44,438 nucleotides of DNA, from positions 1-44,438 of the forward strand of contig JABICB010000019.1 in NCBI GenBank assembly GCA_018652475.1. Direction: 5' to 3'. Made by a program: the position numbers and the translations under genes. Of this stretch, positions 22,842-31,204 are shown one piece after another. Within the stretch, counting starts at the first letter, position 1, and each line of letters begins with the position of its first letter. The notes under the pieces were generated by a model that was given only the letters and a program-made list of their open reading frames with translations, did no database searches and was not told the DNA's origin. Source of the stretch: an archaeon (GTDB lineage: Archaea > Nanobdellota > Nanobdellia > SCGC-AAA011-G17 > PNOQ01).

Positions 22842-23010
22842 TTTTTTATTTTCTCCCGATTATATCTTTAAAAATTTACAGAATTCTAAATTAAGATGTA
22901 CTATCTTATACTTTTTTAACCACTAAGGTTGTTAAATGAACGTGAACTGTTATTCTCTGCCATTTAAGGACTTTTTATGATTCTGTAAATTTTTTAAATT
23001 TATGATCTAA
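22842..23010. other. intergenic stretch with inverted repeats
   Basis: This part of the 287-base gap between dnaG and the next gene holds no credible protein. It contains a 7-base perfect inverted repeat TTAAATG (22932-22938)/CATTTAA (22961-22967) and a smaller AACC/GGTT hairpin just before it (22918-22930). Function is unknown. It could be part of a longer noncoding transcript with the hairpin at 23011-23090. Confidence 0.4.
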
Positions 23011-23090
23011 ATGTAGCCCGAGACACTAACCCCCAAACTCATAGCTTGATGTTATCATATGCTCCGTTGGGTATTCTCATGACGGGCTTT
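23011..23090 (-). ncRNA. candidate H/ACA-like guide RNA
   Basis: On the minus strand a hairpin closed by AGCCCG/CGGGCT (23083-23088 with 23015-23020) has an internal loop, an upper stem CCCAA/TTGGG and a terminal part, and is followed at once by ACAT, i.e. an ACA box. The total of about 75 bases fits a single-hairpin archaeal H/ACA RNA. A TATA-like TTTTTAAA (minus strand, about 23112-23119) lies about 25 bases upstream. The K-turn is not clear and I could not find a convincing target, so the assignment is tentative. Confidence 0.4.
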
Positions 23091-23128
23091 ATAATTAAGG
23101 TAAAAAACTAGTTTAAAAAGCTTTGGTT

Positions 23129-23620
23129 TTACTTAAATTTGTACATATTTAGGAAAAATTTTGTTTTATTGTATACTTCATGTACATTATTTGATAGATT
23201 TTTTTCATTTTTTTCATTTTTTGGAGTATTTATTATTTTATCATAAATTCCCCTAAAAAATAGTTGTAATGGATTTGAACTCCATTTTTCTTCATAATCT
23301 GATTCTATTCCTCCTTCGAAGTTCATACTTATTGTACCGCTTACTAATTTTTCTGTTTTTGTTGTGATAATCTTATAATCAGTTATTTTTATTCCAATAC
23401 CTATAATAAATTTTGTATAATCATCTATTTCTTTTTGTGCTTCCCATTTTATCTTGAGATTTCTTTTATCTTTTTTAAAAATATCATTATATTCTTTTTC
23501 AAATAAGGTATATCCTTGATGCTCAAACCATTCTTTCAAGGTTCTATATAATTCAATCATATTAAATTTAGATTTTTGCTTAATTCCTAATTCTTTTATT
23601 ATTAAATCAAATTCGCCCAT
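23129..23620 (-). CDS. unknown protein, tandem paralogue 3
   Basis: The 163-residue protein is related to its two upstream neighbours. Shared features are an N-terminal segment with a hydrophobic helix and 'MxELYRTLKxWFEHQGY', a middle strand KIKWEAQKEIDDYTKFIIGI-like, and a C-terminal region ending in a helix after an FFRGIYDKIINTPK-type segment. It has no signal peptide, no membrane segment and no catalytic motif. The family is not one I recognise. It is the most divergent of the three copies. Confidence 0.65.
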   Translation of the reverse strand: MGEFDLIIKELGIKQKSKFNMIELYRTLKEWFEHQGYTLFEKEYNDIFKKDKRNLKIKWEAQKEIDDYTKFIIGIGIKITDYKIITTKTEKLVSGTISMNFEGGIESDYEEKWSSNPLQLFFRGIYDKIINTPKNEKNEKNLSNNVHEVYNKTKFFLNMYKFK

Positions 23621-23655
23621 TCTTAACCATATTTTGTTTTATTTATTTATAAAGT

Positions 23656-24162
23656 TTAGTACTTATGTAATTCAAGGAATCCTTTTATTTCATCGTGTAA
23701 TGAATAAATCTTTTGATATAGTTCTATTTTTTTCCCTTCTATTCTATCTTGAATGATGTATTTATCATAAAACTGTTGTAATAATTCTTTATCTTTAAAT
23801 TTATTTTTATTGTCAGTAATCAGTGATGCGCTTAATCTCAATTCAAGATCTGCTTTGTCTGTTTCATACTCTTTTCCATCTTTAGTAATTTTTGTTTTTT
23901 TTAATCCAATTATGAAATAAGTTATTTCTATAACATAACTAAAATATTCACTTACTTTTTTCTCTCCACGCCATTTAATCTCAACTTGTTTTGCTCCACC
24001 TTTTATTCTTTCTACATATTTTTCTTCCCTAAAGGTTTTTTTTTCATCCCCGTATCCATTAAAATCTAACCAATATTTAATTGTTTTATATAATTCTCCC
24101 ATATCAAATGGGCCTTTCCACTTTATCTTTAATCCTTTACTTATTGGAATAGTTTTTGACAT
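23656..24162 (-). CDS. unknown protein, tandem paralogue 2
   Basis: The 168-residue protein starts with ISKGLKIKWKGPFDMGELYK, then TIKYWLDFNGYGDEKKTFRE. The mid part KQVEIKWRGEKKVSEYFSYV aligns with the same region of both neighbours, as does LELRLSASLITDNKNKFKDK near the end. All three look like an alpha/beta fold with alternating strands. It is separated from paralogue 3 by 35 bases and from paralogue 1 by 43 bases, so the three may be one transcript. Confidence 0.68.
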   Translation of the reverse strand: MSKTIPISKGLKIKWKGPFDMGELYKTIKYWLDFNGYGDEKKTFREEKYVERIKGGAKQVEIKWRGEKKVSEYFSYVIEITYFIIGLKKTKITKDGKEYETDKADLELRLSASLITDNKNKFKDKELLQQFYDKYIIQDRIEGKKIELYQKIYSLHDEIKGFLELHKY

Positions 24163-24205
24163 GTTAGAATATTAGAAAATTGATTTAATAAACATTTTGG
24201 TTTCT

Positions 24206-24688
24206 TTATGTGTGCATATCAATATTTAATTTTGCTAGGTCTCTTAATTCTGTTAGTTCAGCTAATAATTTTTTCTTATGTTTTTCTATTTTATTTCTAA
24301 TAATAAATGTATTATATATTTCTCCAAATACTTTCAAAAATTTTGTGTGTTTAAGTTTACTATTATAATCTGTAATTAAATCTGCAGTAAATGTTATTTG
24401 ATTAGATCCTGCTACATTACTCTCAGTTTTGTTTATTCTTCTTAATAAAAATTCTATTTTCGATTCATATTTTATATATTCATTAATATTTTTTTCTAAT
24501 GTCCAAACAATAATTATATCGTGTCCTGCTTTTTCCGATTTATCTGTGTGATCTTTTATTTGTACTAGATATTTTCTTTTTTTTGCTAAGGCCATAACTT
24601 CTTTTAGAAGTTTATCTAAATTGAATGTTCCTTCTTTTTTTAATCTAAATCCCTTTCCGAGATTTAATTTTATTTTATTTCCTATCAT
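24206..24688 (-). CDS. unknown protein, tandem paralogue 1
   Basis: The 160-residue first member of the tandem family has the segments LGKGFRLKKEGTFNLDKLLK, HDIIIVWTLEKNINEYIKYE and NQITFTADLITDYNSKLKHT, corresponding to the equivalent segments of paralogue 2. It starts eight bases after the stop of the CBS-domain gene and is probably cotranscribed with it. No function can be assigned from sequence. Confidence 0.68.
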   Translation of the reverse strand: MIGNKIKLNLGKGFRLKKEGTFNLDKLLKEVMALAKKRKYLVQIKDHTDKSEKAGHDIIIVWTLEKNINEYIKYESKIEFLLRRINKTESNVAGSNQITFTADLITDYNSKLKHTKFLKVFGEIYNTFIIRNKIEKHKKKLLAELTELRDLAKLNIDMHT

Positions 24689-24696
24689 TTTTAGAA

Positions 24697-25260
24697 TTAT
24701 AGTTCTTTATTTTCAGTTACTCCATCTCTGCATGCAATACATTTCCACATGCCTTTTACTTTCATTAGTTGGTGGTATGATCTACAACTTTGACATTTTC
24801 CTTCTACATAGTGTCTTTGTTCTGGTTTATCAGTACTTTCTCTTATTTTATATTTTTGTACAAAAATATCATATAAATCTGGATGAATTTTCATAACATC
24901 TTTATAAGTTAAAAGTCCTAGAATGTATCCATCAGATACAACGGGTAATCTTCTTACATCTTCCCTAGACATAGTATTGATTGCATTATATAGGTCATCT
25001 TCTCCAGAGATAGTAATTAAATTTTCTACTGAAGTCATAATTTCTTTTACAGGAGTAGTATTCTTTTTTTGTTGTGCAACTATTTTTGTTAAAAAATCTT
25101 TTTCAGTTACTATTCCTAGTAATTTCCCCTCTTCTTTTATTATTAAACTTCCAACGCCTTTCTCTGCCATCATTTCTGCACATTTTATTGCAGAATCATT
25201 TGCCGAAGCATATATTGGCGATCTCGTCATTGCATCGGAAACATTTATCCCCGTTTTCAT
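24697..25260 (-). CDS. CBS-pair protein with C-terminal zinc ribbon
   Basis: The 187-residue protein holds two CBS domains (about 8-58 and 70-125) with MTRSPIYASANDSAIKCAEM, GIVTEKDFLTKIV and a second copy with RRLPVVSDGYILGLLTYKDV. CBS pairs usually bind adenine nucleotides and act as energy sensors. After them comes a zinc ribbon GKCQSCRSYHQL-(~8)-WKCIACRDG with four cysteines. Such proteins occur in many archaea as standalone regulators whose partner is unknown. It heads the operon with the three paralogues. Confidence 0.88.
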   Translation of the reverse strand: MKTGINVSDAMTRSPIYASANDSAIKCAEMMAEKGVGSLIIKEEGKLLGIVTEKDFLTKIVAQQKKNTTPVKEIMTSVENLITISGEDDLYNAINTMSREDVRRLPVVSDGYILGLLTYKDVMKIHPDLYDIFVQKYKIRESTDKPEQRHYVEGKCQSCRSYHQLMKVKGMWKCIACRDGVTENKEL

Positions 25261-25336
25261 GATAGTATTATCTGTTTATTTTTATTAATAAGCATATCGT
25301 TTTAATAGAAGTCATATTTATCTTTTTAAACGAAGC

Positions 25337-25345
25337 CTTTATAAG
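25337..25345 (+). promoter_or_regulatory. TATA box of the thermosome gene
   Basis: The sequence CCTTTATAA lies about 55 bases upstream of the ATG at 25398, so the mRNA should have a leader of roughly 28 bases. A GAGG ribosome-binding site (25384-25387) precedes the start. Confidence 0.6.
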
Positions 25346-25397
25346 ATTTTTATATATTTCAAAAATATTAATTTTAAATTTATGAGGATAATTAAAA

Positions 25398-26999
25398 ATG
25401 TCAAATGATCAACCTGTTTACATAATGTCAGACGATACAAGAAGAACTTTGGGAAAAGATGCACAAAGAAATAATATTGCTGCTGCAAAATTAGTGGCAG
25501 ATACTATTAGATCTACTTTGGGTCCAAAGGGAATGGATAAAATGTTAGTAGATAGTATGAATGAAGTTACTATTACTAATGATGGTGTAACTATTTTAGA
25601 TGAAATGCAAATTGAACATCCTGCCGCTAAAATGGTTGTTGAAGTTGCAAAAACTCAAGAGAGTGAGGTTGGTGATGGTACTACTACTGCAGTTATCTTT
25701 GCAGGCGAACTTTTAAAAAATGCTGAAAGTTTATTGGATAAAGGCATCCACCCTACTTTAATAGCAAAAGGGTATAGGATTGCTGCAAGTAAATCTATTG
25801 AAATTTTGAATGAATTATCTGAAGAAATATCTGTTGAAGATAATATTTTATTAAAAAAAATTGCTATTACTGCCATGACTGGAAAGGGAGCGGAGATAGC
25901 CAAAGATAAGTTAGCTGAAATTTCTGTTGGCGCAATTAATCATATCATAGATGTGGATGAAAATATAGATACGGATAATATAAAAATTGAGAAAATAGCT
26001 GGAAGTCAAACCAGTGATTCCGAACTTATCAAGGGAATTGTGATTGATAAAGAACGTGTTCATTCTAATATGCCTCGTTTAATTGAAAATGCAAAAATTG
26101 CATTATTAAATTCACCTCTCGAAATTAAAGATACTGAAATTGATGCAAAGATTCAGATAACTGATCCCTCTCAACTTCAATCCTTTGTTGAACAAGAAGA
26201 AAAAATTCTTAAGAAAATGGTTGAACAAGTTGCAGCATCTGGTGCGAATGTTTTATTTTGTCAAAAAGGAATTGATGATTTTGCGCAACATTATCTTGCA
26301 AATCGAGGAATTTTTTCACTTCGTAGAGTGAGAGAATCTGATATGAAGAAATTATCGAGGGCTACTGGTGCAAGGATTACAAATAATCTTAATGAGTTAA
26401 CTGAAGCTGAATTAGGTCTTGCTGGGAAAGTAGAGGAAAAAAAGATTGGTAATGAAAATATGACTTTTATTACCAAATGTAATAATCCTAAGGCAGTTTC
26501 TATCTTGATTAGAGGAGCTACTGTCCATGTTATTGATGAAATCGAACGTGCGCTTATGGATGCAATTGGAGATTTGTCTACTGCCCTAAAAACAAAAAAA
26601 GTAGTTGCAGGTGCAGGATCTATAGAAATCGAATTAGCTAAACAATTGAGAGTTTTTGCAAATTCCTTGAAAGGAAGGGAACAACTTGCAGTTCAAACTT
26701 TTGCAAATTCCGTGGAAGTTATTCCTAGAACCTTGGCAGATAATTCTGGATTAGATTCTATTGATATTTTGACTGAATTGAATGTTAAACATGATGCTGG
26801 AGAAAAATGGGCAGGAATAAATGTTTTTGAAGGAAAAGTTACTGATGCTTGGGAGATGGGTGTTATAGAACCTTTAAAGATTAAAACTCAAGCAATAAGT
26901 TCTGCTTCAGAGGTTGCTGAGTTAATTTTAAGGATTGATGATATCATTGCAGCAGGTCCAAGTAAAGATCAACAAAATCCTTTACCAAATTATCCATAA
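25398..26999 (+). CDS. thsA: thermosome subunit (group II chaperonin)
   Basis: The 533-residue ATP-dependent chaperonin folds cytosolic proteins in a double ring. Marks are [44 protein letters not shown] (catalytic Asp of the ATPase), and late [16 protein letters not shown]. Length matches the usual 540-550. The common glycine/methionine-rich C-terminal tail is absent and the protein ends [12 protein letters not shown]. Only one chaperonin gene is seen in the window, so the ring composition is unknown. Confidence 0.96.
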   Translation: MSNDQPVYIMSDDTRRTLGKDAQRNNIAAAKLVADTIRSTLGPKGMDKMLVDSMNEVTITNDGVTILDEMQIEHPAAKMVVEVAKTQESEVGDGTTTAVIFAGELLKNAESLLDKGIHPTLIAKGYRIAASKSIEILNELSEEISVEDNILLKKIAITAMTGKGAEIAKDKLAEISVGAINHIIDVDENIDTDNIKIEKIAGSQTSDSELIKGIVIDKERVHSNMPRLIENAKIALLNSPLEIKDTEIDAKIQITDPSQLQSFVEQEEKILKKMVEQVAASGANVLFCQKGIDDFAQHYLANRGIFSLRRVRESDMKKLSRATGARITNNLNELTEAELGLAGKVEEKKIGNENMTFITKCNNPKAVSILIRGATVHVIDEIERALMDAIGDLSTALKTKKVVAGAGSIEIELAKQLRVFANSLKGREQLAVQTFANSVEVIPRTLADNSGLDSIDILTELNVKHDAGEKWAGINVFEGKVTDAWEMGVIEPLKIKTQAISSASEVAELILRIDDIIAAGPSKDQQNPLPNYP

Positions 27000-27035
27000 G
27001 AAAAGTTTATAAAAAATTAATATTATATATTTAGT

Positions 27036-27668
27036 ATGTTTAAGTTATTTAAAAAAACAGAAAAAACAAAATTTGAATTACTTTTTCTAAAAATTGATTC
27101 AAATTTAAGTAAAGGTAATTTTAACAAAGCATTAGCAGATTATGCTTTATTATCTGATGAATATGCTAATTCTTCTCTTGAAGATAAAGAAAAATTTGAT
27201 GATTTATATTTTATTATGAGGGAACAATTAACACTTTATATGAAGATAAAAGAACTTTTATTATTAATTAAAGGGGAAGATTTAGATTTAATTCGCATTG
27301 GATTGGATACAATTTTCGAAGTTAGGCCTAAATTAAATGGAAATAATAAATTAATGAATTTTATTGATAAATACTATGTATACTGTCAAAAAATTTATAG
27401 ATATAAATTAGCTAAAAAACAATTCAACAATCAATTATCTGAAGTTTATCACCTTCTCAGAGAGGAATCTTTTGAATCTGCTTTGGAAGAACATAGAGAC
27501 CTTATTTTTTATTTTAATGAAATGGATAAATATTCTTCCAAAAGTACTGAATCGACTTATAAAAAAATTATTGAGTTAAAGGACCATATCAAGATTAGAT
27601 TATTGGAATCTAGGGCTTATTCTACTGAAGCAAAGTATACAAAAGTTAAAAAGAAGAAAAAAAGGTAA
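27036..27668 (+). CDS. helical protein of unknown function upstream of ftsY
   Basis: The 210-residue protein is predicted almost entirely helical, with helix pairs resembling TPR-like repeats (KGNFNKALADYALLSDEYAN, ESFESALEEHRDLIFYFNEM) and a lysine-rich C-terminus (YTKVKKKKKR). Its N-terminus MFKLFKK is like the FtsY N-terminus (MFKFLKK) in the next gene, a short basic amphipathic segment that could touch the membrane. No family is recognised. It lies 40 bases upstream of ftsY, with a TATA-like TTTATAAAA at 27006-27014. Confidence 0.65.
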   Translation: MFKLFKKTEKTKFELLFLKIDSNLSKGNFNKALADYALLSDEYANSSLEDKEKFDDLYFIMREQLTLYMKIKELLLLIKGEDLDLIRIGLDTIFEVRPKLNGNNKLMNFIDKYYVYCQKIYRYKLAKKQFNNQLSEVYHLLREESFESALEEHRDLIFYFNEMDKYSSKSTESTYKKIIELKDHIKIRLLESRAYSTEAKYTKVKKKKKR

Positions 27669-27707
27669 AACGCAACGTTTAAAAAATCTTATTTTTATTG
27701 AATTTTT

Positions 27708-28712
27708 ATGTTTAAGTTTTTAAAAAAGAAACTGTCTGGTGCAGTTGAAAATATAAGTAAAAAGGTAGAGGAATTGCCTTCTGATGAACTTGTTGAAGAT
27801 AGTTCTAAGGAGTTGGTTAATGATTCGAAAAAGAAAAAGACTATTTTTACTGAAATAAAAAAAAGTATTTCAACTAAAAAAATTACTGAATCTGAATTTG
27901 ATGATTTATTTTGGGAACTTGAATTAATTTTATTGGAAAATAGTGTTGCTATTGAAGTTATTGAAAAAATTAAAACTAATTTAAAATTGGATCTTGTTGG
28001 GATTTCAATTGAACGTAAAAAAATTAAAAAAATCATAGAAAAAAATCTGAATGAAGTTATTTCTAGTCTGTTCGAAGATAATGATTTTGATCTTATTGAA
28101 TCTATAAAGGGTCATAATGGACCTTATATTATTGTTTTCGTTGGAGTAAATGGGAGTGGAAAGACTACTAGTATTGCAAAAGTTGCAAAAATGTTAAAAT
28201 CTAATGGTTTGAGTTGTGTTTTATCTGCTGCAGATACATTCAGGGCTGCTGCAATAGAACAATTAGAGATACATGGTGAAAAATTGGGCATTGATGTTAT
28301 TAAGCATAAATATGGTGCTGATGCTGCCGCAGTAGCTTTTGATTCAATCCAGCATGCCAAATCAAAAAAACTAGATGTTGTTTTAATTGACACTGCCGGA
28401 CGATTACATAGTAATATTAATCTTATGGGCGAATTGAAAAAAATAATAAAAATTTCAAACCCAGATTTAAAAATATTTGTTGGAGAATCGATTACTGGAA
28501 ATGATTGTGTTGAACAAGCCGTAGCATTTAATGAAAATATTGAATTAGATGGTATTATTTTATCTAAGGCAGATATTGATGAAAAAGGTGGTGCAGCAAT
28601 TTCAATTAGTTATGTAACTGGAAAACCAATCTTATATTTTGGTACTGGTCAAAATTATGGAGATTTAGAAAAGTTTAATATGGATAAATTCTTTTCAAAT
28701 TTAGGATTATAA
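27708..28712 (+). CDS. ftsY: signal recognition particle receptor FtsY
   Basis: The 334-residue SRP receptor has an acidic/lysine N-terminal region (1-60), an N domain (to about 125) and a G domain with P-loop GVNGSGKTT, the family motif DTFRAAAIEQLE, and DTAGRLHSNINLMGEL. The specificity loop TKxD reads SKADIDEKGGAAISISYVTGKPI. A conserved segment normally DATTGQN reads VGESITGND. It pairs with SRP54 at the membrane to deliver ribosomes to the translocon. SRP54 follows after one base. Confidence 0.94.
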   Translation: MFKFLKKKLSGAVENISKKVEELPSDELVEDSSKELVNDSKKKKTIFTEIKKSISTKKITESEFDDLFWELELILLENSVAIEVIEKIKTNLKLDLVGISIERKKIKKIIEKNLNEVISSLFEDNDFDLIESIKGHNGPYIIVFVGVNGSGKTTSIAKVAKMLKSNGLSCVLSAADTFRAAAIEQLEIHGEKLGIDVIKHKYGADAAAVAFDSIQHAKSKKLDVVLIDTAGRLHSNINLMGELKKIIKISNPDLKIFVGESITGNDCVEQAVAFNENIELDGIILSKADIDEKGGAAISISYVTGKPILYFGTGQNYGDLEKFNMDKFFSNLGL

Positions 28713-28713
28713 A

Positions 28714-30057
28714 ATGGTATTAGAAAAACTTGGGGATGCATTGAAAAGTTCATTGAAAAAAATTACACAAAGTGTATTTTTTGATGAAAAATTAGTAAAT
28801 TCATTAATTAAAGATATTCAAAGAGCTTTATTGAAAGCAGATGTAAATGTTGAGTTAGTTTTTAAGTTAAGTAAAGATATAAAAAAACGTGCTCTTGATG
28901 AAAAATTACCCAAGGGAATTAGTCAAAAAGAATATTTAATTAAAATTGTATATGAAGAATTAGTAAAGTTTCTTGGTGGTAAAAAGAATGGTTTAGAAAT
29001 AAAAAAGAAAAAACCTTTCAAGATTATGATGGTTGGTTTGTTCGGTAATGGAAAAACTACAACTACTTCAAAAATAGCTAATTATTACAAAAAAAGAGGA
29101 TATAGTATTGCAATGGTTGGATTGGATGTTCATCGTCCTGCAGCTGCACAACAGTTAATGCAACTTGCTGAAAAATTAAGTTTACCTGTTTATGTTGATG
29201 TCGGTAATAAAGATCCAGTTAAAGTTTGGAACAAATTTTCTTCAGAGTTTACAAAATATGATATTTTGTTAATTGATACTGCTGGAAGAGATGCATTTTC
29301 TGAAAGTCTTGTTAAGGAAATTGAAAAATTAAATAAAAAAGTTAGTCCTGATGAAACACTATTAGTTATTAGTGCAGATATGGGTCAAACTGCAAAAAGA
29401 CAAGCTGAACAATTTCATGAAAGTTGTGGGGTTAATGGTGTTGTAGTTACAAAAATGGATGGAACTGCTAAGGGGGGTGGAGCAATAAGTGCATGTTCTG
29501 CTACTGGTGCGCCGGTCAAATTCATTGGTGTTGGTGAAAACTTTGATGATTTAGAAGAATTTAATCCAGAAGGATTTGTTGGTAGACTTTTAGGTATGGG
29601 TGATTTGGAAGCTCTCTTAGAAAAAGCTAAAGAAATCATGTCGGAAGATCAGGCAAAAGATATGACTGAAAAAATGATGAAAGGAGATTTCAATTTCTTT
29701 GATCTTTTTGAACAAATCAATGCTATGAAAAAAATGGGTTCTTTAAGTAAAATAGTTGATATGATTCCCGGAATGGGTGGAATGAAACTTCCAAAAGATA
29801 TGTTGGATGTTCAAGAAGATAAAATTCAAAAGTGGAAGCATATTATGGCTTCAATGACAAAAAAAGAATTAGAAAATCCTGATCTAGTTTTTAATAAATC
29901 TAGAATTGAAAGACTAGCTAGTGGTTCAGGTACAACTTCGAGTGATGTTCGTCAATTATTAAAACAATATCGTCAAGCGAAAAAAATGATGAAAAAAATG
30001 AAAGGTGGAAAGGGTGGCGATATGAAAAAAATGATGAAAAACATGGGGATGGGTTAA
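28714..30057 (+). CDS. srp54: signal recognition particle protein SRP54
   Basis: The 447-residue GTPase has an N domain (to about 90), a G domain (GLFGNGKTTTTSKIA, DVHRPAAAQQLMQLA, DTAGRDAF, TKMDGTAKGGGAISAC) and a methionine-rich M domain (about 310-447). The M domain contains MIPGMGGMKLP and the SRP RNA-binding helix region SGTTSSDVRQLLKQYRQAKKMMKKM. Length is normal. It works with the 7S RNA at 20830-21098 and FtsY. Confidence 0.96.
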   Translation: MVLEKLGDALKSSLKKITQSVFFDEKLVNSLIKDIQRALLKADVNVELVFKLSKDIKKRALDEKLPKGISQKEYLIKIVYEELVKFLGGKKNGLEIKKKKPFKIMMVGLFGNGKTTTTSKIANYYKKRGYSIAMVGLDVHRPAAAQQLMQLAEKLSLPVYVDVGNKDPVKVWNKFSSEFTKYDILLIDTAGRDAFSESLVKEIEKLNKKVSPDETLLVISADMGQTAKRQAEQFHESCGVNGVVVTKMDGTAKGGGAISACSATGAPVKFIGVGENFDDLEEFNPEGFVGRLLGMGDLEALLEKAKEIMSEDQAKDMTEKMMKGDFNFFDLFEQINAMKKMGSLSKIVDMIPGMGGMKLPKDMLDVQEDKIQKWKHIMASMTKKELENPDLVFNKSRIERLASGSGTTSSDVRQLLKQYRQAKKMMKKMKGGKGGDMKKMMKNMGMG

Positions 30058-30067
30058 TTTTATTAAA

Positions 30068-30685
30068 GTGTTAAAACGAATTATTCAGCAAGGTGCCGAG
30101 GCTGTTCTTTATAAAAAAGGTAAATATTTGATTAAAGATAGAATCGTAAAGAAATATAGGCACCCAGAAATTGATATGGCTAAGAGAAAATATCCTACTC
30201 GTAGGGAAGCTAAATTGTTAGTTAAATCAAAAAAAGTTGGTGTAAATGTTCCAGAATTAATATCTTCCGATGAAAAAAAAATGATGCTAGTTATGGAGTT
30301 CATTAAAGGAGATGTTTTAAAAAATACTTTGGATAATTATTCTTCTTCAAAAAGAGAAACTATTTGTAAAAAGATTGGTGAACAAGTTGCTATTTTACAC
30401 AAGAATGATATTATTCATGGAGATTTAACTACTTCAAATATGATATTAAAAAATGAAGAGGTTTTCATTATTGATTTTGGTCTTGGACAGGTTTCTAATA
30501 AGGTTGAGGCAATGGCTGTCGATATTCATTTGTTAAAACAGGCATTTGAAAGTAAACATTACAAGAATTATGAAAAGTTTTATTCTTATTTTTTGAAAGG
30601 TTATAAAAATAATAAAAATTTCAGATTAGTATTGGATCGATTAGAACAAGTGGAAAAGAGAGGAAGATACAAAAGGAAAAAATAA
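30068..30685 (+). CDS. bud32: Bud32-type (KEOPS) protein kinase
   Basis: The 205-residue minimal kinase/ATPase belongs to the KEOPS complex that makes t6A37 on ANN-decoding tRNAs. It has the glycine-poor loop IIQQGAEAVLY, VKKYRHPEID with the ATP-binding lysine, catalytic IIHGDLTTSNMIL and metal motif IIDFGLGQ, and the C-terminal basic ending. The start is GTG at 30068. Kae1, which is often fused to or next to Bud32, is not in the window. It follows srp54 by ten bases. Confidence 0.92.
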   Translation: MLKRIIQQGAEAVLYKKGKYLIKDRIVKKYRHPEIDMAKRKYPTRREAKLLVKSKKVGVNVPELISSDEKKMMLVMEFIKGDVLKNTLDNYSSSKRETICKKIGEQVAILHKNDIIHGDLTTSNMILKNEEVFIIDFGLGQVSNKVEAMAVDIHLLKQAFESKHYKNYEKFYSYFLKGYKNNKNFRLVLDRLEQVEKRGRYKRKK

Positions 30686-30689
30686 TAAT

Positions 30690-30699
30690 CTTTAAAAAG
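30690..30699 (+). promoter_or_regulatory. TATA box of tRNA-Gln
   Basis: The sequence CTTTAAAAAG lies 23-32 bases upstream of the tRNA 5' end. Confidence 0.55.
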
Positions 30700-30721
30700 A
30701 GAGGCATAATAAAAAGTTCAT

Positions 30722-30794
30722 AGTCCCGTAGTCTAGCGGTCAATGATTCGGCCCTTTGGAGGCCGAGACCCAGGTTCGAATCCTGGCGGGACTA
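30722..30794 (+). tRNA. tRNA-Gln (anticodon TTG)
   Basis: Acceptor stem AGTCCCG/CGGGACT with discriminator A, T arm CCAGG-TTCGAAT-CCTGG, and anticodon stem CGGCC/GGCCG around loop CTTTGGA give anticodon TTG, reading CAA and CAG. No intron, CCA not encoded. Confidence 0.93.
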
Positions 30795-30837
30795 TCTAAA
30801 TCTTTAAATATTTATTATTTCTATATTTTTAATTACA

Positions 30838-31095
30838 ATGCCAGAAGAAAAATTAATTGGAAAAGTTTTTTCTTATTTTAAAAAAATAGGTGTAGCTGCC
30901 GTAGAAATTACAAATGATGGTTTAATTGTTGGAGATAAGATTCTTATCATGGGTTCGATTACTAATTTTGAACAAGAAATCGAATCTATGCAGGTGGAAG
31001 GTAATGATATTGAAGAAATTTCAGCTGGAAAATCTGTTGGATTAAAGGTAACTGAAGATGTCCAGGTTGGAGATTTTGTTTACAAACTTATATGA
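30838..31095 (+). CDS. EF-Tu domain-2-like small protein
   Basis: The 85-residue protein resembles the beta-barrel domain 2 of translation GTPases: an opening strand IGKVFSYFKKIGVAAVEI, DGLIVGDKILIMG, and closing KSVGLKVTEDVQVGDFVYKLI. Standalone proteins like this are common in archaea and are annotated as elongation-factor-like or as relatives of the U32 peptidase C-terminal domain. They lack a G domain, so no GTPase activity is expected. Its role is unknown, though its position between tRNA-Gln and uS15 fits translation. Confidence 0.72.
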   Translation: MPEEKLIGKVFSYFKKIGVAAVEITNDGLIVGDKILIMGSITNFEQEIESMQVEGNDIEEISAGKSVGLKVTEDVQVGDFVYKLI

Positions 31096-31098
31096 AAA

Positions 31099-31111
31099 CA
31101 TTTATAAATAG
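31099..31111 (+). promoter_or_regulatory. TATA box of rps15
   Basis: The sequence CATTTATAAATAG sits 94 bases before the uS15 start codon. Transcription should begin near 31130, leaving about a 75-base structured leader. Confidence 0.6.
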
Positions 31112-31132
31112 TTTATCTTAGTTGAAATTCAA

Positions 31133-31190
31133 GGATAAGTCGGTTTATGACTCACTTATGCCAGAAATAGTTTTATTTCTATTTCTGTTA
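31133..31190 (+). promoter_or_regulatory. structured 5' leader of rps15 (two hairpins)
   Basis: Two stem-loops fill the leader. The first pairs ATAAGT (31135-31140) with ACTTAT (31154-31159) and has an inner AGTC/GACT alternative. The second has a perfect 9-bp stem CAGAAATAG (31162-31170)/CTATTTCTG (31179-31187) with an 8-base U-rich loop. Most mRNAs here appear leaderless, so this one stands out. Bacterial S15 binds and represses its own leader. Whether the archaeal protein does so here is inference. Confidence 0.5.
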
Positions 31191-31204
31191 GGAAAATAAA
31201 AAAA

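Noticed and set aside
23015-23035. Guide match of the candidate RNA to 16S rRNA near 44015
   Set aside because: An AGACACTA identity with 16S exists on one side only. The other guide strand does not complement the adjoining rRNA, so it is probably chance.
23011-23090. C/D box guide RNA
   Set aside because: No convincing pair of C (RUGAUGA) and D (CUGA) boxes at the ends was found on either strand. The closed hairpin with ACA fits H/ACA better.
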